This document shows positions 8,342 through 17,548 of a stretch of 64,000 bases of DNA, piece after piece; position 1 is the stretch's first letter, and every line of letters starts with the position of its first letter. The translations under genes were made by a program, and so were the position numbers. Below the pieces are notes generated by a model. That model made no database searches and was not told where the DNA came from. It worked only from the letters and a program-made list of their open reading frames with translations. This stretch comes from CAZSHX01 sp964606895 (GTDB lineage: Bacteria; Bacteroidota; Ignavibacteria; Kapaibacteriales; UBA2268): NCBI GenBank assembly GCA_964606895.1, contig CAZSHX010000001.1:62001-126000 (forward strand), written 5' to 3'.

Positions 8342-8713
8342 CTTACAAATTAATAGAAAGCAAAATTAGTTAACTCTGCTCTAAAAACAAAATATTTCAT
8401 AAAAAAAAGTGAAAATAGTTTATATAAATCTTTATTTTAGCAAGATTTATTGATTTTTCAATCGAAAATTAGGGAAATTCTAACAATAGATTCAGCGATA
8501 TTATATTATCAATCCGGTACCATAATTAAACAGTTATTTTCTAAGTTTTTACAAAAATCAACTTAATACAAGCAATTTGTATTAACAAGTTATCAACAAT
8601 TCAAGGACTTTTCCACGAAGTTTTCCACACGCTATGTGCATTTTTCTGTTTAAAAGTTTCTTTAGTGTTTCTCGTCTTTGCCTTTGTCAGTTAGTTATAT
8701 TAATATTGATAGT
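8342..8713. promoter_or_regulatory. AT-rich intergenic region with DnaA-box-like cluster
   Basis: This gene-free stretch separates divergent genes (HU and a LON-domain gene). Three DnaA-box-like 9-mers lie close together on the plus strand: TTATCAACA (8590-8598), TTTTCCACG (8609-8617) and TTTTCCACA (8621-8629). A very AT-rich segment lies beside them at 8370-8580. It could be a DnaA-regulated promoter region or a candidate origin. No dnaA, dnaN or other origin-linked gene is in the window, so the origin reading is weak. Confidence 0.35.
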
Positions 8714-9349
8714 ATGGAACGTATAGGACTTTTTCCGCTCAGCATAGTTTTGTTTCCCGATTCTTCATATCCTCTTCACATCTTCGAAGAGAGGTACAAG
8801 AAGTTAATTGGGAAAGCACTCAGCAATTACGAAATTTTTGGTATTAACCTGGTAACTTCTTCAAAAATATTTGAAATAGGTTGCACGGCAACTGTTACCG
8901 ATGTGCTAAAAACCTACGAAGACGGCAAGCTTGATATCTTGATTAAAGGTCTCCGCCGATACAAACTGCTTCAGGTTCAAAAGGGCGATGAGCTTTATCA
9001 GGAAGGTGACATCGAATATTTCGACGACACCAAGGAAGAATTTGATACTCCCATGCTCATAAAATGTGTTGAACAGTACAATCAAATCACAGAAATCGTT
9101 AAAACCGTGAACATAGAAAAGCTTGATGTTGAAAATGTCAATATGGCTTATCCTTCTTATTTCATTGCCCAAAAATCCGGGCTGACAAATATTCAGAAAC
9201 AGAAACTTCTTGAAATAAATTCCGAAAACGAAAGACTCAGTTTTTTGAATGAACATTTGAAAATGATTGTTCCCATGCTTAAGGAAAGTGAATATATCGC
9301 AACCATTATTAAAAATGATGGCTACTACAATTCCGGAGAATTTAAATAA
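8714..9349 (+). CDS. LON peptidase substrate-binding domain protein
   Basis: A 211-residue stand-alone Lon N-terminal domain. The opening MERIGLFPLSIVLFPDS and LHIFEERYKKLI are the classic features of this fold. There is no AAA or protease domain, so it is not Lon itself. Such proteins probably bind substrates or partners, and their role is unsettled. The ATG at 8714 is preferred because the family begins just before the FPL motif. It is followed 4 bp later by folP and probably forms an operon with it. Confidence 0.85.
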   Translation: MERIGLFPLSIVLFPDSSYPLHIFEERYKKLIGKALSNYEIFGINLVTSSKIFEIGCTATVTDVLKTYEDGKLDILIKGLRRYKLLQVQKGDELYQEGDIEYFDDTKEEFDTPMLIKCVEQYNQITEIVKTVNIEKLDVENVNMAYPSYFIAQKSGLTNIQKQKLLEINSENERLSFLNEHLKMIVPMLKESEYIATIIKNDGYYNSGEFK

Positions 9350-9353
9350 TCCC

Positions 9354-10157
9354 ATGACCTATCAATTTCCAATAATAATGGGCATTTTGAATGTCACGCC
9401 CGATTCGTTTTCCGACGGCGGAAAATATTTTTCCGAACAGCAGGCAATCAATCATGCTCTGAAGCTTTTAGAAGATGGAGCCGACATAATAGATATCGGA
9501 GGAGAAAGCACAAGACCCGGTGCAGAACCCGTTAGTACCGCTGTTGAAATTCAGAGAGTTGCTCCGATTATCAAAGAACTTAAAAAGCAAAAACCCGAAA
9601 CCATCATTTCTATTGACACAGTAAAATATGATGTTGCTTCTGCGGCATTGGATGCAGGTGCAACCATGATTAATGACATAAGCGGGCTCGATTCCGACCC
9701 CGAGATAGCTTCTTTAGCCGCAGAAATGAATGTCAGTCTGGTATTGATGCACATTCAGGGGGTTCCCCGGAATATGCAGAAAAATCCTGTTTATTCAAAT
9801 GTTGTCGAAGAAGTCTTCAATTCATTGAAAAGCAAAATTGATTTTGCCTCGAGTAAAGGCGTTAAAAGTATTTATGCTGATGTCGGCATTGGATTCGGAA
9901 AAACATTCGAGCATAATATTGAGCTTTTGAAAAATCTTCATAAATTTGAAGACTTGGATGTTCCGCTTTTGCTCGGTATTTCCAGAAAATCTTTCATCGG
10001 GAAAATGTTGGGCATAGATACTCCGGAAATGAGAGATATACCTTCAGCTATAATTCATGCCCTGCTTCTGAAAAACAAAATCGGAATTATCAGGGTTCAT
10101 AATGTTTCCCTTTTGAATCAGCTGAGAAAAATTAATTCTCTGTTATCTGTCTCTTAG
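9354..10157 (+). CDS. folP: Dihydropteroate synthase
   Basis: It condenses 6-hydroxymethyl-dihydropterin pyrophosphate with 4-aminobenzoate in folate synthesis. MGILNVTPDSFSDGG is the pterin-loop signature, and DIGGESTRPGA the second one. Later blocks are SIDTVKYDV, INDISG, LMHIQG and the C-terminal GISRKSFIG and IIRVHNV. The start could be the ATG at 9354 or the pair at 9315/9318, which would overlap the upstream gene. It overlaps the convergent caspase gene by 15 bp at the 3' end. Confidence 0.95.
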   Translation: MTYQFPIIMGILNVTPDSFSDGGKYFSEQQAINHALKLLEDGADIIDIGGESTRPGAEPVSTAVEIQRVAPIIKELKKQKPETIISIDTVKYDVASAALDAGATMINDISGLDSDPEIASLAAEMNVSLVLMHIQGVPRNMQKNPVYSNVVEEVFNSLKSKIDFASSKGVKSIYADVGIGFGKTFEHNIELLKNLHKFEDLDVPLLLGISRKSFIGKMLGIDTPEMRDIPSAIIHALLLKNKIGIIRVHNVSLLNQLRKINSLLSVS

Positions 10158-11903
10158 ATAAACCTCAAATTTTTGCCAGTTGCCGATTGTCAAAGCATCT
10201 GCCTTCAAGCTGAATCCACCCCCGCCAACTGCTGTAACATATTTGCCGTTTGCCGCTTTGAAAGCAGTTTTTCCGTCGGGCAATTCAACCGGTTCGAATG
10301 TTTCGTTCTGTCCGATGCTCGAACCGTTATTCGTTAGCATATCATCTGAAATTCTCAGATAATCGCCGGATTTCGACTTGAAAGCCACTTTGTTTTTTGC
10401 AATTTTTACAATTTCAAAACTCTCGAATTCGCCTTTTTCCTTTTTGTCAATAACGACTTTTTGCTTTTTGTCTTTGTCAATGCTAAGGAAAAATTCATTG
10501 TAACATTTCAGAGTTGCAAATTTTTTAAGTTTCACGATGCTGAAAACTTCATGCTGTAATATTTTCTTGCTGTTAGTAATTATTTCGTGCCCGCCGCCTT
10601 CAATCGCACAAAGGAAATTTTTACCGTCTTTCGTGAGTGCTATTTTGTCTTCGTCCAATTCAATTAAATCGAAAATTTCATTTTCACCGACTTCTTTCGC
10701 TGAACACTTTAAAACGCTAATATCCGGTTTGGCTGTAAGATAGAGTCCGTTAGAAGTTTTGAAAGCGACTTTTTTATCGCCCAAAATAATCAATTCGAAT
10801 ATTTCGCCATTACCGATATGTTGGGTTTTGCTATTCACTTCTCCATCATTTCCGGCACATAGATAATATCCGTTTGCTGTTCTCAGAGCCACCTTAGCGA
10901 AAATATTTCTCATATCTTCAAATTCAGATTTCCAATCAGTATTTTCATTCTTGACGGATGGTAGGGTTTCCTTAGTTATATTAGGAATAGTTCTGTCCGC
11001 TATATTTTGGGATTCTTCAGAACGGGTTATATCCTTATTCTGGAGTTGTGTAGGAGCATTATCCGGTTTGAAAACCAAATCACCTTTATCCAGCTTTGGA
11101 TTTGAGATTTTACCGTATTGCGGATGCTGATTGCCTTTTGAATAATTAATGACTCTGTCCTGCAAATACTCGCCAAGCTCCGAACCTGTAATGAAGCCGT
11201 CTTTGTTCATGTCGGCTTCGCCTTCAAGTGCAGATACAAACTGCTCGCGAAAAATACTTTTATCCGGAACGGTTTCTTCTGCACTGCCGGAAGTAATAAA
11301 CTGCCTGACAGGTTTTGCAGTTTTATAGCTTATGTTTTCGGGAACTGCCCGCGTAACTGCAAAGATTGATCCAGAGAAACAAGCATCGAATACAAACATT
11401 GCATGCTTTGACTGGATTTGCTTGGCATATACTTCTATCTGCTGCATTGACATTGCTTTTGCCAGAAAATTATTTTTCGAGAAATTGGGATTTTCTGCAT
11501 CAACCGGAACAATGAAGCCCATCTCGTCGTCATAGGATGATTTGACGGTATGACCATGACCGGCAAAATAAAACAGCAGACGGTTATCCTTGTCCATACC
11601 GTGCTTGTTGATAAATTCTTTGAAAGCAATATCCAGTTGAACGGATGTGGGGTCGAGGACAACTTCGACGGTGAATCCCTGCTTTTCGAGGATATTCCTG
11701 ACTGCATCAACATCTTTGGCAACACCCAATAGTTTGGGCCAGCCGTTGTAATAATTAATCGCACCAATAATTAATGCATAGCTCTTGTTATAGAGTTTTA
11801 AATCTTCGCTTTTCTCACCTTTGATGGTTATGTCCTGCTGTGTGAAGGCAATCTGAACCAAAAGAAAAGTTAAAAGCAAAATCATATATATTCGAAATTT
11901 CAT
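10143..11903 (-). CDS. Secreted caspase-family protease with EF-hand and beta-trefoil repeats
   Basis: Residues 1-21 are a signal peptide. A C14 caspase domain spans about 40-285, with catalytic His116 (FAGHGH) and Cys175 (FDACFSG). At 231-242 DMNKDGFITGSE is a complete 12-residue EF-hand calcium loop. A low-complexity linker follows. Residues 330-586 carry six or more units such as VALRTANGYYLCAG and AFKAANGKYVTAVG, which match fascin-like beta-trefoil repeats that usually bind carbohydrate or protein. It may be a calcium-responsive protease with a binding module in the periplasm or outside. No sorting domain is seen. Confidence 0.85.
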   Translation of the reverse strand: MKFRIYMILLLTFLLVQIAFTQQDITIKGEKSEDLKLYNKSYALIIGAINYYNGWPKLLGVAKDVDAVRNILEKQGFTVEVVLDPTSVQLDIAFKEFINKHGMDKDNRLLFYFAGHGHTVKSSYDDEMGFIVPVDAENPNFSKNNFLAKAMSMQQIEVYAKQIQSKHAMFVFDACFSGSIFAVTRAVPENISYKTAKPVRQFITSGSAEETVPDKSIFREQFVSALEGEADMNKDGFITGSELGEYLQDRVINYSKGNQHPQYGKISNPKLDKGDLVFKPDNAPTQLQNKDITRSEESQNIADRTIPNITKETLPSVKNENTDWKSEFEDMRNIFAKVALRTANGYYLCAGNDGEVNSKTQHIGNGEIFELIILGDKKVAFKTSNGLYLTAKPDISVLKCSAKEVGENEIFDLIELDEDKIALTKDGKNFLCAIEGGGHEIITNSKKILQHEVFSIVKLKKFATLKCYNEFFLSIDKDKKQKVVIDKKEKGEFESFEIVKIAKNKVAFKSKSGDYLRISDDMLTNNGSSIGQNETFEPVELPDGKTAFKAANGKYVTAVGGGGFSLKADALTIGNWQKFEVYLRDR

Positions 11904-12039
11904 TTCTTATCCGTTTAGATATTAAATAATCATTTCAAATTTACAACAACTTTAACAAATGTCAAAAAAATAATTTGGCAAGGCTATTTTTTATCCCCAA
12001 CATAATATTCTGTTCCATCCGGGGTTTTATCCTTTACCA

Positions 12040-12880
12040 TCCTCTTCTCCCAAATTGCATCTTATAAATTTTTCCATAAAAGATGTAATGCAATTATCAT
12101 CTAACCTATTGATATTATTTCAAATAACGAATTATTTTCCATTGCATCTTTGAATGCAAAAAGATGCAATTTATGATGTTTTTCATTCTTCCGATTCCCA
12201 TAGGGGTTAAATATAAAAACGACGGCAATTATTTTTATATATGCAACCACTCCAAGAAATTCGAATTTTGCATTTTCAAATTTGCATATCATCTTCAAAA
12301 TAGTAATGCAGAAAATGCAATTATATATTGCCTAACCTATTGATATTATTTCAAATAAAGAATTTTGAGCCGCTGCATCTTTTGCATTTTTGGAATGCAA
12401 TTGATGCAATTTTTGGTTGTGTTTTCATTCTTCTGATTCCCGGAGGGAATCAATATTTGTAACACATCGAAACCGCAAAGAATTATTAACCCCGTAGGGG
12501 TTAAATATGAAAAATGACGGCAATTTTCGTTTTATATGCTATCACTACGAGATAGAAAGGCAAAAGTTTATTTCGCAGTTACAAATATTATTTCGCTACG
12601 CGAAATCGGATTATTCACCTTCCCAAATCGCATTGCATCTTCAAAAAATACCATGTAAAAAGATGCAATGCCATTTCAACTAACCCATTGATATTATTTC
12701 AAATAACGAAATTTTTGTCATTGCATCAATTGCATCATTGGAATACAATTGATGCAATTTGGAGAATATTCGGCATCGGTTTCAAACAACAACTCTTATT
12801 CTGAATATTTGCATATCCAAAACATATAAACGGAAATAATAATTATATATTGCCATTATAATAACGCAATAATTAATATT
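12040..12880. repeat. Array of three diverged composite repeats, gene-free
   Basis: Three units share the core CTAACCTATTGATATTATTT followed by CAAATAA(C/A)G. The cores start at 12101, 12332 and 12680. Each is flanked by TGCATC/GATGCA palindromes; the best is ATTGCATCTTT with AAAGATGCAAT right after the first core. Between units are copies of a second element with GATTCCC(G)NAGGG and AGGGGTTAAATAT plus GACGGCAATT. Spacing is uneven (231 and 348 bp), unlike CRISPR. No convincing gene lies within the stretch of about 1.1 kb. Confidence 0.7.
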
Positions 12881-13000
12881 TTGATCGTTGAATTTCGTTA
12901 TCATTCAGATAAACTCTGCTTATGTAAGATAATCCCAAACCAATGCAAAGATTCAATGCTTTTTCAAAGCAACCCAACTACCAAAACCCCCATTTTCTCT

Positions 13001-13426
13001 TTACTTCAAAGCCATTTCCAGTTCGGCATAAGCGTCGTCGGTTTCATAGAAACGGATTGCTAAGTAATCCAGATTGCCAAATTCCGTGAAAGACTCAGCC
13101 AACTGATTCAGTATGTAATATCCAACATTCTCGGCTGTGGTGGTTTGGGGCATAACACAATGTTTAAATCCGTTTTCCTTTATGAAATCGAGCAACTTAA
13201 CATCTTTCTCGTCGCAGAGAAAAGCGTGGTCTAAACTGCTGATGATAGGCTTGACGGCACTGTCCAACTCAAAAAAATCAATCAGCATTCCGTTTTCGTC
13301 AACTTCTCCGCCGATTATTACCCTGATTTTGTAAGCATGACCATGAATGTTACTACACACCCCTTTGTGGAAGGGCAGGCGGTGACTCATTGACCATTTA
13401 AATTCTTTTGCTATTTTTACATTCAT
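13001..13426 (-). CDS. queD: 6-carboxy-tetrahydropterin synthase (QueD)
   Basis: It converts dihydroneopterin triphosphate to 6-carboxy-tetrahydropterin, the first committed step to queuosine. Zinc ligands His15, His28 and His30 (SHRLPFH, IHGH) and the catalytic Cys24 are present, as is the TTTAEN motif near 94-99. It lies 10 bp downstream of queF on the same strand, so the two probably form one operon. Other queuosine genes (queC, queE) are not in the window. Confidence 0.92.
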   Translation of the reverse strand: MNVKIAKEFKWSMSHRLPFHKGVCSNIHGHAYKIRVIIGGEVDENGMLIDFFELDSAVKPIISSLDHAFLCDEKDVKLLDFIKENGFKHCVMPQTTTAENVGYYILNQLAESFTEFGNLDYLAIRFYETDDAYAELEMALK

Positions 13427-13436
13427 ATTTTTTCTT

Positions 13437-13778
13437 CTATTTCTTTTTGTGATGTACTCTGATAACTGAAGTCATGCCTCCGCGGTAGTTCCATTCGGAG
13501 ACGATTTCCATTTCCCGCGGTTGGCACGAAGCGACCAAATCGTCAAGAATCATATTTGTTATTGCTTCGTAGAAAATGCCTTTTTCGCGGAAACTCATGA
13601 AATAATACTTAAGCGATTTTAGTTCCAGACATTCTTGGTCGGGTGTGTAATTTATAGTAATTTTGCCAAAGTCGGGCAGTCCTGTTTTGGGGCAGACGGA
13701 AGTAAATTCGTGATTAACGTGGCTAATCAGGTAATCCCTCTCCGGATTCGGATTCGGAAATGTTTCGATTTTCGACAT
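13437..13778 (-). CDS. queF: NADPH-dependent 7-cyano-7-deazaguanine reductase (QueF)
   Basis: It reduces preQ0 to preQ1 in the queuosine pathway. The short 113-residue type is seen, with the thioimide-forming Cys29 in FTSVCPKTGLPDF and the substrate-binding ELKSLKYYFMSFR. It ends in EWNYRGGMTSV, typical of the family. It is the first gene of the queF-queD pair. I looked upstream for a preQ1 riboswitch and saw no convincing one. Confidence 0.94.
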   Translation of the reverse strand: MSKIETFPNPNPERDYLISHVNHEFTSVCPKTGLPDFGKITINYTPDQECLELKSLKYYFMSFREKGIFYEAITNMILDDLVASCQPREMEIVSEWNYRGGMTSVIRVHHKKK

Positions 13779-14569
13779 AATTCATATTTCCAATTTATTA
13801 AACAAAAGCATGTTTTATGACGAAAGGAGAGAGTTTATCATTTGACTTTCAATTTTATTGAATTGAGAGAAGTCGGTCGATACCTGCGAAGAACTGCCCT
13901 TAAAACAATCCGCGATATTTATTGCTTTTAGAGGGTAGGGTTTATTTTCACATGAAAATTAGTGTTTACATACAAATTTATTGTTTCTTAAAAAATAATT
14001 CAACATTATAACGCTAATATTCGTCAATTTGTTGGTTTAATACTTCATTATTGTAATTTCGTTGATAATGCTTTTTAGCATTATTGAAGCAATGTGACAT
14101 ACGAATTGAGAACTATTGAAAAAACGATAATGTAAGAATTTTACATTTCACTCAATGTAATCCTGAATTAAATTCGGCAGAACATTTATGAGCTATAAAT
14201 GGATGAATCATTTTAAAATGAAATGACTGGATCAGTTGATCAATTAGAAACCAAGTTAGAAAAAGTATTGAATGATTTCAAACAAGGTAATTCTACAATT
14301 TAGTCATTTTCTAATTTTAAATTGGTTTAACTTCAAATTTAAATAGCTATTGGTAAAAGTTTACGGATTAATGATGAAATAGACATTGAAAGGCTTTAAG
14401 AAGTATGAATTAGATATTCTGTTTTTTAAATTTATTCATTTTCCAAAAATGGATATTTAACCCATTTTTGATATTATTGTTATCCACAATTATTTAAAAA
14501 TTTAATGATTATTTTGTATCTTTGTAATCTTTTTAATTCTTGTAGATATTTTTAAAAAATAGAATAAAT
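13779..14569. other. Gene-poor AT-rich spacer with one consensus DnaA box
   Basis: About 790 bp without a supported gene. TTATCCACA at 14480-14488 is a perfect DnaA-box match. The reading frame at 14223-14303 (MTGSVDQLETKLEKVLNDF) and stretches after it look like remnants of an eroded gene, but I do not recognise it. TATCTTTG at 14517-14524 matches the Bacteroidota -7 promoter element TAnnTTTG, 46 bp before the ketoacyl synthase start, though no clear -33 element is seen. Confidence 0.4.
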
Positions 14570-15538
14570 ATGTTTAATGTGAAAATTGTTGAAACCGGAC
14601 TTTATTTACCGGAAAAAATTCAAACTTCTGGGGAACTATCTAAAAAAATTGGAGTAAGTGAAGAATGGATTACATCAAAAACCGGAATTTTTGAAAGAAG
14701 AATAGCCGAAGAACCCATGAATATTATGGGTGCAAAGGCGGCTAAAGATGCTATCAAGGATGGACCTCCGCCCGATTGTATTCTTAATGCTTCAGCTACT
14801 CAAATGCAGTTAATTCCAGATAGTTCAGTTTTTATTCAGAGAGCCCTGGGATATGAAGGTATTCCATCATGGTCTATACATGCCACATGTCTTTCTTTTT
14901 TGGTGGCTTTGAATACAGCCGCGGCATTGATTCATGGAGGAGTTTATAAGCGAATATTAATTGTTTCATCAGAAGCCGGTACCCCTTGGCGAAATATGAA
15001 TGAACCTGAAAGTGCTTCATTATTTGGTGATGCCGCCTCAGCAATTATTCTTGAGCCAACTCCCCAAGGCGAGAATAGTGCATGGATAGACTGGGAAATG
15101 AATACTTGGCCCAAGGGTGCAGAATTAACGGAATTTAGAGGTGGTGGAACGCAACACCCCCCAAATCATCCAAATCTTACTAAACCTGAAGATAACCTTT
15201 TTTCAATGCAAGGAACCAGAGTTTACAAATACGCGTTAGTATTAGTTAAAAAGACTTTAGAAAGAATTTTCGAAAAGAATAATTTAAAACATGATGATAT
15301 TAATTGGTTAATTCCTCATCAAGCATCAGGACCAGCAGTTTTGGCGGCTGAAATGCTTGGATTCAAAAAAGAAAATATTGCAAATATTATTAAATTATAT
15401 GGTAATTGTATTGCGGCTTCAATTCCAATGACACTTGCGATTTATCATAAAGAAGGAAAAGTTAAACGTGGTGATTTATGCATGCTTGGTGGTACAGGAG
15501 CCGGATTATCAGTTGCTTTTTCCATAATTCGTTTCTAA
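14570..15538 (+). CDS. 3-oxoacyl-ACP synthase III (FabH-like ketosynthase)
   Basis: A thiolase-fold enzyme that condenses an acyl-CoA or acyl group with malonyl-ACP. The Cys-His-Asn triad is complete: Cys107 (HATCLSF), His250 (IPHQAS) and Asn279 (YGNCIAAS). Length is 322 residues, as usual. The sequence around Cys107 and the following loop differ from housekeeping FabH (normally ACSGF), so it may be a pathway-specific paralogue. It is the first of four tightly spaced plus-strand genes with a sulfotransferase and PAPS-forming enzymes, which suggests it makes or extends a product that is then sulfated. Confidence 0.88.
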   Translation: MFNVKIVETGLYLPEKIQTSGELSKKIGVSEEWITSKTGIFERRIAEEPMNIMGAKAAKDAIKDGPPPDCILNASATQMQLIPDSSVFIQRALGYEGIPSWSIHATCLSFLVALNTAAALIHGGVYKRILIVSSEAGTPWRNMNEPESASLFGDAASAIILEPTPQGENSAWIDWEMNTWPKGAELTEFRGGGTQHPPNHPNLTKPEDNLFSMQGTRVYKYALVLVKKTLERIFEKNNLKHDDINWLIPHQASGPAVLAAEMLGFKKENIANIIKLYGNCIAASIPMTLAIYHKEGKVKRGDLCMLGGTGAGLSVAFSIIRF

Positions 15539-15551
15539 TTAGGCTTAATTC

Positions 15552-16631
15552 ATGAACACATTTATGTTAAATGCCTACTTTGCGATTTCTAAAAATTTCA
15601 AGAAACCGATAAGCTCAATTTTTATATTCATCGGGATTACATTATTAAGATTTTTTGCGATTATAGGAAATTTTATTGATAAAATAATTTTTCCATCAAT
15701 AGCTAATCAGAAAATTGTAAAACCAATTGTAATTGTTGGAAATCCAAGAAGCGGAACAACATTTCTTCAGAGATTTTTAGTCGAAAATCAAATAGGAATC
15801 GGAATGCAATTGTGGAAAATGCTTTTTCCATCATTAACTTTTCAAAAAATCATCAAGCCTTTTTTACCTATTATTGAAAAAGTAAGTCCTGCAAGATTCC
15901 ATGCAAATGCCGCACATCAAACAAATCTGCTTGCTGTCGAAACTGATGATCCTTCGTTATTATTTAGATATTTTGATGGTTTTTTTGTATATGGATTTTT
16001 TCTTGCTTGGGCTGATAAGGATTTTAGAAGTGAATTTGACCCTGACCTCCGAGATACTTCAAAAAGAGATTTTGAATGGTTTGAAAATATCTGGAAAATT
16101 AATTTAACTGGTGAGAAAAGTAATCGGGTAATCGCTAAGCTATTTTCTCTTGGTGTTAGAATCCCAAAGTTTTTAGAATATTTTCCGGACTCAAAAATTT
16201 TATATACTTTGAGAGACCCAATAGAAACAGTCGCTTCAGGACTAAGTCTTGTAACCGGTGCATTGGATGGAAGATACGGCTTTTGGAATTTATCTGAAGA
16301 AAGAAGGTCTTTTTATATTGAAAGACTTTATTCGGCTTTTCTGGAATTAAGTATGCGTTTTTATGATGATTACACTGATGAAAAAATCTTGAAATCACAA
16401 ATCAAAATAGTTAAGTTTGATAGATTAATGAATGATTTTGAAAATTTGATGAATGAAATAATTGATTTTATTGAAATATATCCGTCTGAGGAGTTAATTA
16501 ATAAAATCAAGGAAACTTCAGATAAGCAGAAGTCTTTTAAAAGTGGACATACATATAGCCTTTCAAAATTTGGTATCACTGAAGAACGGATTCGAAAAGA
16601 TTTTGCGAAGATTTATGAAAATTTATTATAG
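15552..16631 (+). CDS. PAPS-dependent sulfotransferase family protein
   Basis: It would transfer sulfate from PAPS to a hydroxyl or amine. The 5'-phosphosulfate loop is VGNPRSGTTFLQRF (about 62-75), and the 3'-phosphate site is LRDPIETVASG. A hydrophobic N-terminal segment (SSIFIFIGITLLRFFAIIGN) suggests membrane association, in line with a lipid substrate. It starts 13 bp after the ketosynthase and is followed 20 bp later by cysD. The acceptor is unknown. Its placement beside PAPS-making genes strongly supports the activity. Confidence 0.85.
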   Translation: MNTFMLNAYFAISKNFKKPISSIFIFIGITLLRFFAIIGNFIDKIIFPSIANQKIVKPIVIVGNPRSGTTFLQRFLVENQIGIGMQLWKMLFPSLTFQKIIKPFLPIIEKVSPARFHANAAHQTNLLAVETDDPSLLFRYFDGFFVYGFFLAWADKDFRSEFDPDLRDTSKRDFEWFENIWKINLTGEKSNRVIAKLFSLGVRIPKFLEYFPDSKILYTLRDPIETVASGLSLVTGALDGRYGFWNLSEERRSFYIERLYSAFLELSMRFYDDYTDEKILKSQIKIVKFDRLMNDFENLMNEIIDFIEIYPSEELINKIKETSDKQKSFKSGHTYSLSKFGITEERIRKDFAKIYENLL

Positions 16632-16651
16632 TAGGGGATGGAGTAAGCATT

Positions 16652-17548
16652 TTGTTTGAATATCTTAAAGATTTAGAAGATGAAAGCATTTATATTTTAA
16701 GGGAAGCAATAGCCGAAGCTGAAAACCCTGTAATCTTATATTCTATTGGTAAAGATTCCGGAGTGATGCTGCATTTGGCAATGAAAGCTTTTTATCCAAT
16801 CAAACCACCGGTTCGTTTTTTACATGTTGATACCAAATGGAAATTTTCCGAAATGATTGAATTCAGGGATAAGATATCAAAAAAATATGCGATTGAAATT
16901 CTCATTTATACGAATGAAGCCGGATTAAAGCAAAATATTAACCCTTTTACCGACGGAAGTTCAATATATACTAATATAATGAAAACTGAAGCCCTCAAGC
17001 AAGCTCTTAACTTTTATAATTTCGATATAATAATCGGGGGTGCCAGAAGAGAAGAAGAAAAAAGCAGAGCTAAAGAAAGAGTTTTTTCATTTAGGAGTAT
17101 TAATCATTCTTGGAATCCTAAAGAACAAAGACCTGAATTATGGAATTTCTTTAATACTAAAAGAAAGCCATACGAGAGCTTTAGGGTATTTCCATTATCT
17201 AATTGGACTGAAGTTGATATTTGGCGGTATATAAGGATGGAGAATATTGAAGTTGTTCCTTTGTATTTTGCTAAAGAAAGAAAAGTAGTTCGTAGAAATG
17301 ATCAATTGATATTTTTAAATGACGATAGACTAAAACTTGAAATAAATGAAGAAATACTAACCAAAAAAATTCGTTTCAGAACTTTAGGTTGTTACCCATT
17401 AACCGCGGCAATAGAATCAACTGCGGATAATTTAGATAAAATTATCACTGAATTGGAAACTACTAATTACTCTGAGAGAATTGGAAGATTGATTGATTTT
17501 GACCAAAGCGGAAGTATGGAAAAAAAGAAACAAGAAGGATATTTTTGA
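16652..17548 (+). CDS. cysD: Sulfate adenylyltransferase subunit 2
   Basis: The small catalytic subunit of ATP sulfurylase, which forms APS from ATP and sulfate. The PP-loop SIGKDS sits at 31-36 (usually SGGKDS), and GGARREEEKSRAKER and FPLSNWTEVDIWRYI are family blocks. The start is TTG at 16652, with GGAG eight bases upstream; no ATG fits. The stop TGA shares a base with the ATG of cysNC (TGATG), so translation is coupled. Confidence 0.95.
   Translation: MFEYLKDLEDESIYILREAIAEAENPVILYSIGKDSGVMLHLAMKAFYPIKPPVRFLHVDTKWKFSEMIEFRDKISKKYAIEILIYTNEAGLKQNINPFTDGSSIYTNIMKTEALKQALNFYNFDIIIGGARREEEKSRAKERVFSFRSINHSWNPKEQRPELWNFFNTKRKPYESFRVFPLSNWTEVDIWRYIRMENIEVVPLYFAKERKVVRRNDQLIFLNDDRLKLEINEEILTKKIRFRTLGCYPLTAAIESTADNLDKIITELETTNYSERIGRLIDFDQSGSMEKKKQEGYF

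Noticed and set aside
12040..12880. Possible CRISPR array
   Set aside because: Core copies are only three, diverged, separated by 231 and 348 bp, and the intervals contain further repeats rather than unique spacers. No cas gene is present.
13779..13900. preQ1 riboswitch upstream of queF
   Set aside because: I looked for the short preQ1-I stem followed by an A-rich tail and the type II fold, and saw no convincing match.
14223..14303. Short protein gene in the spacer before the ketosynthase
   Set aside because: Only 26 codons with no family match. The following sequence has stops in all frames, so it is at most a gene remnant.
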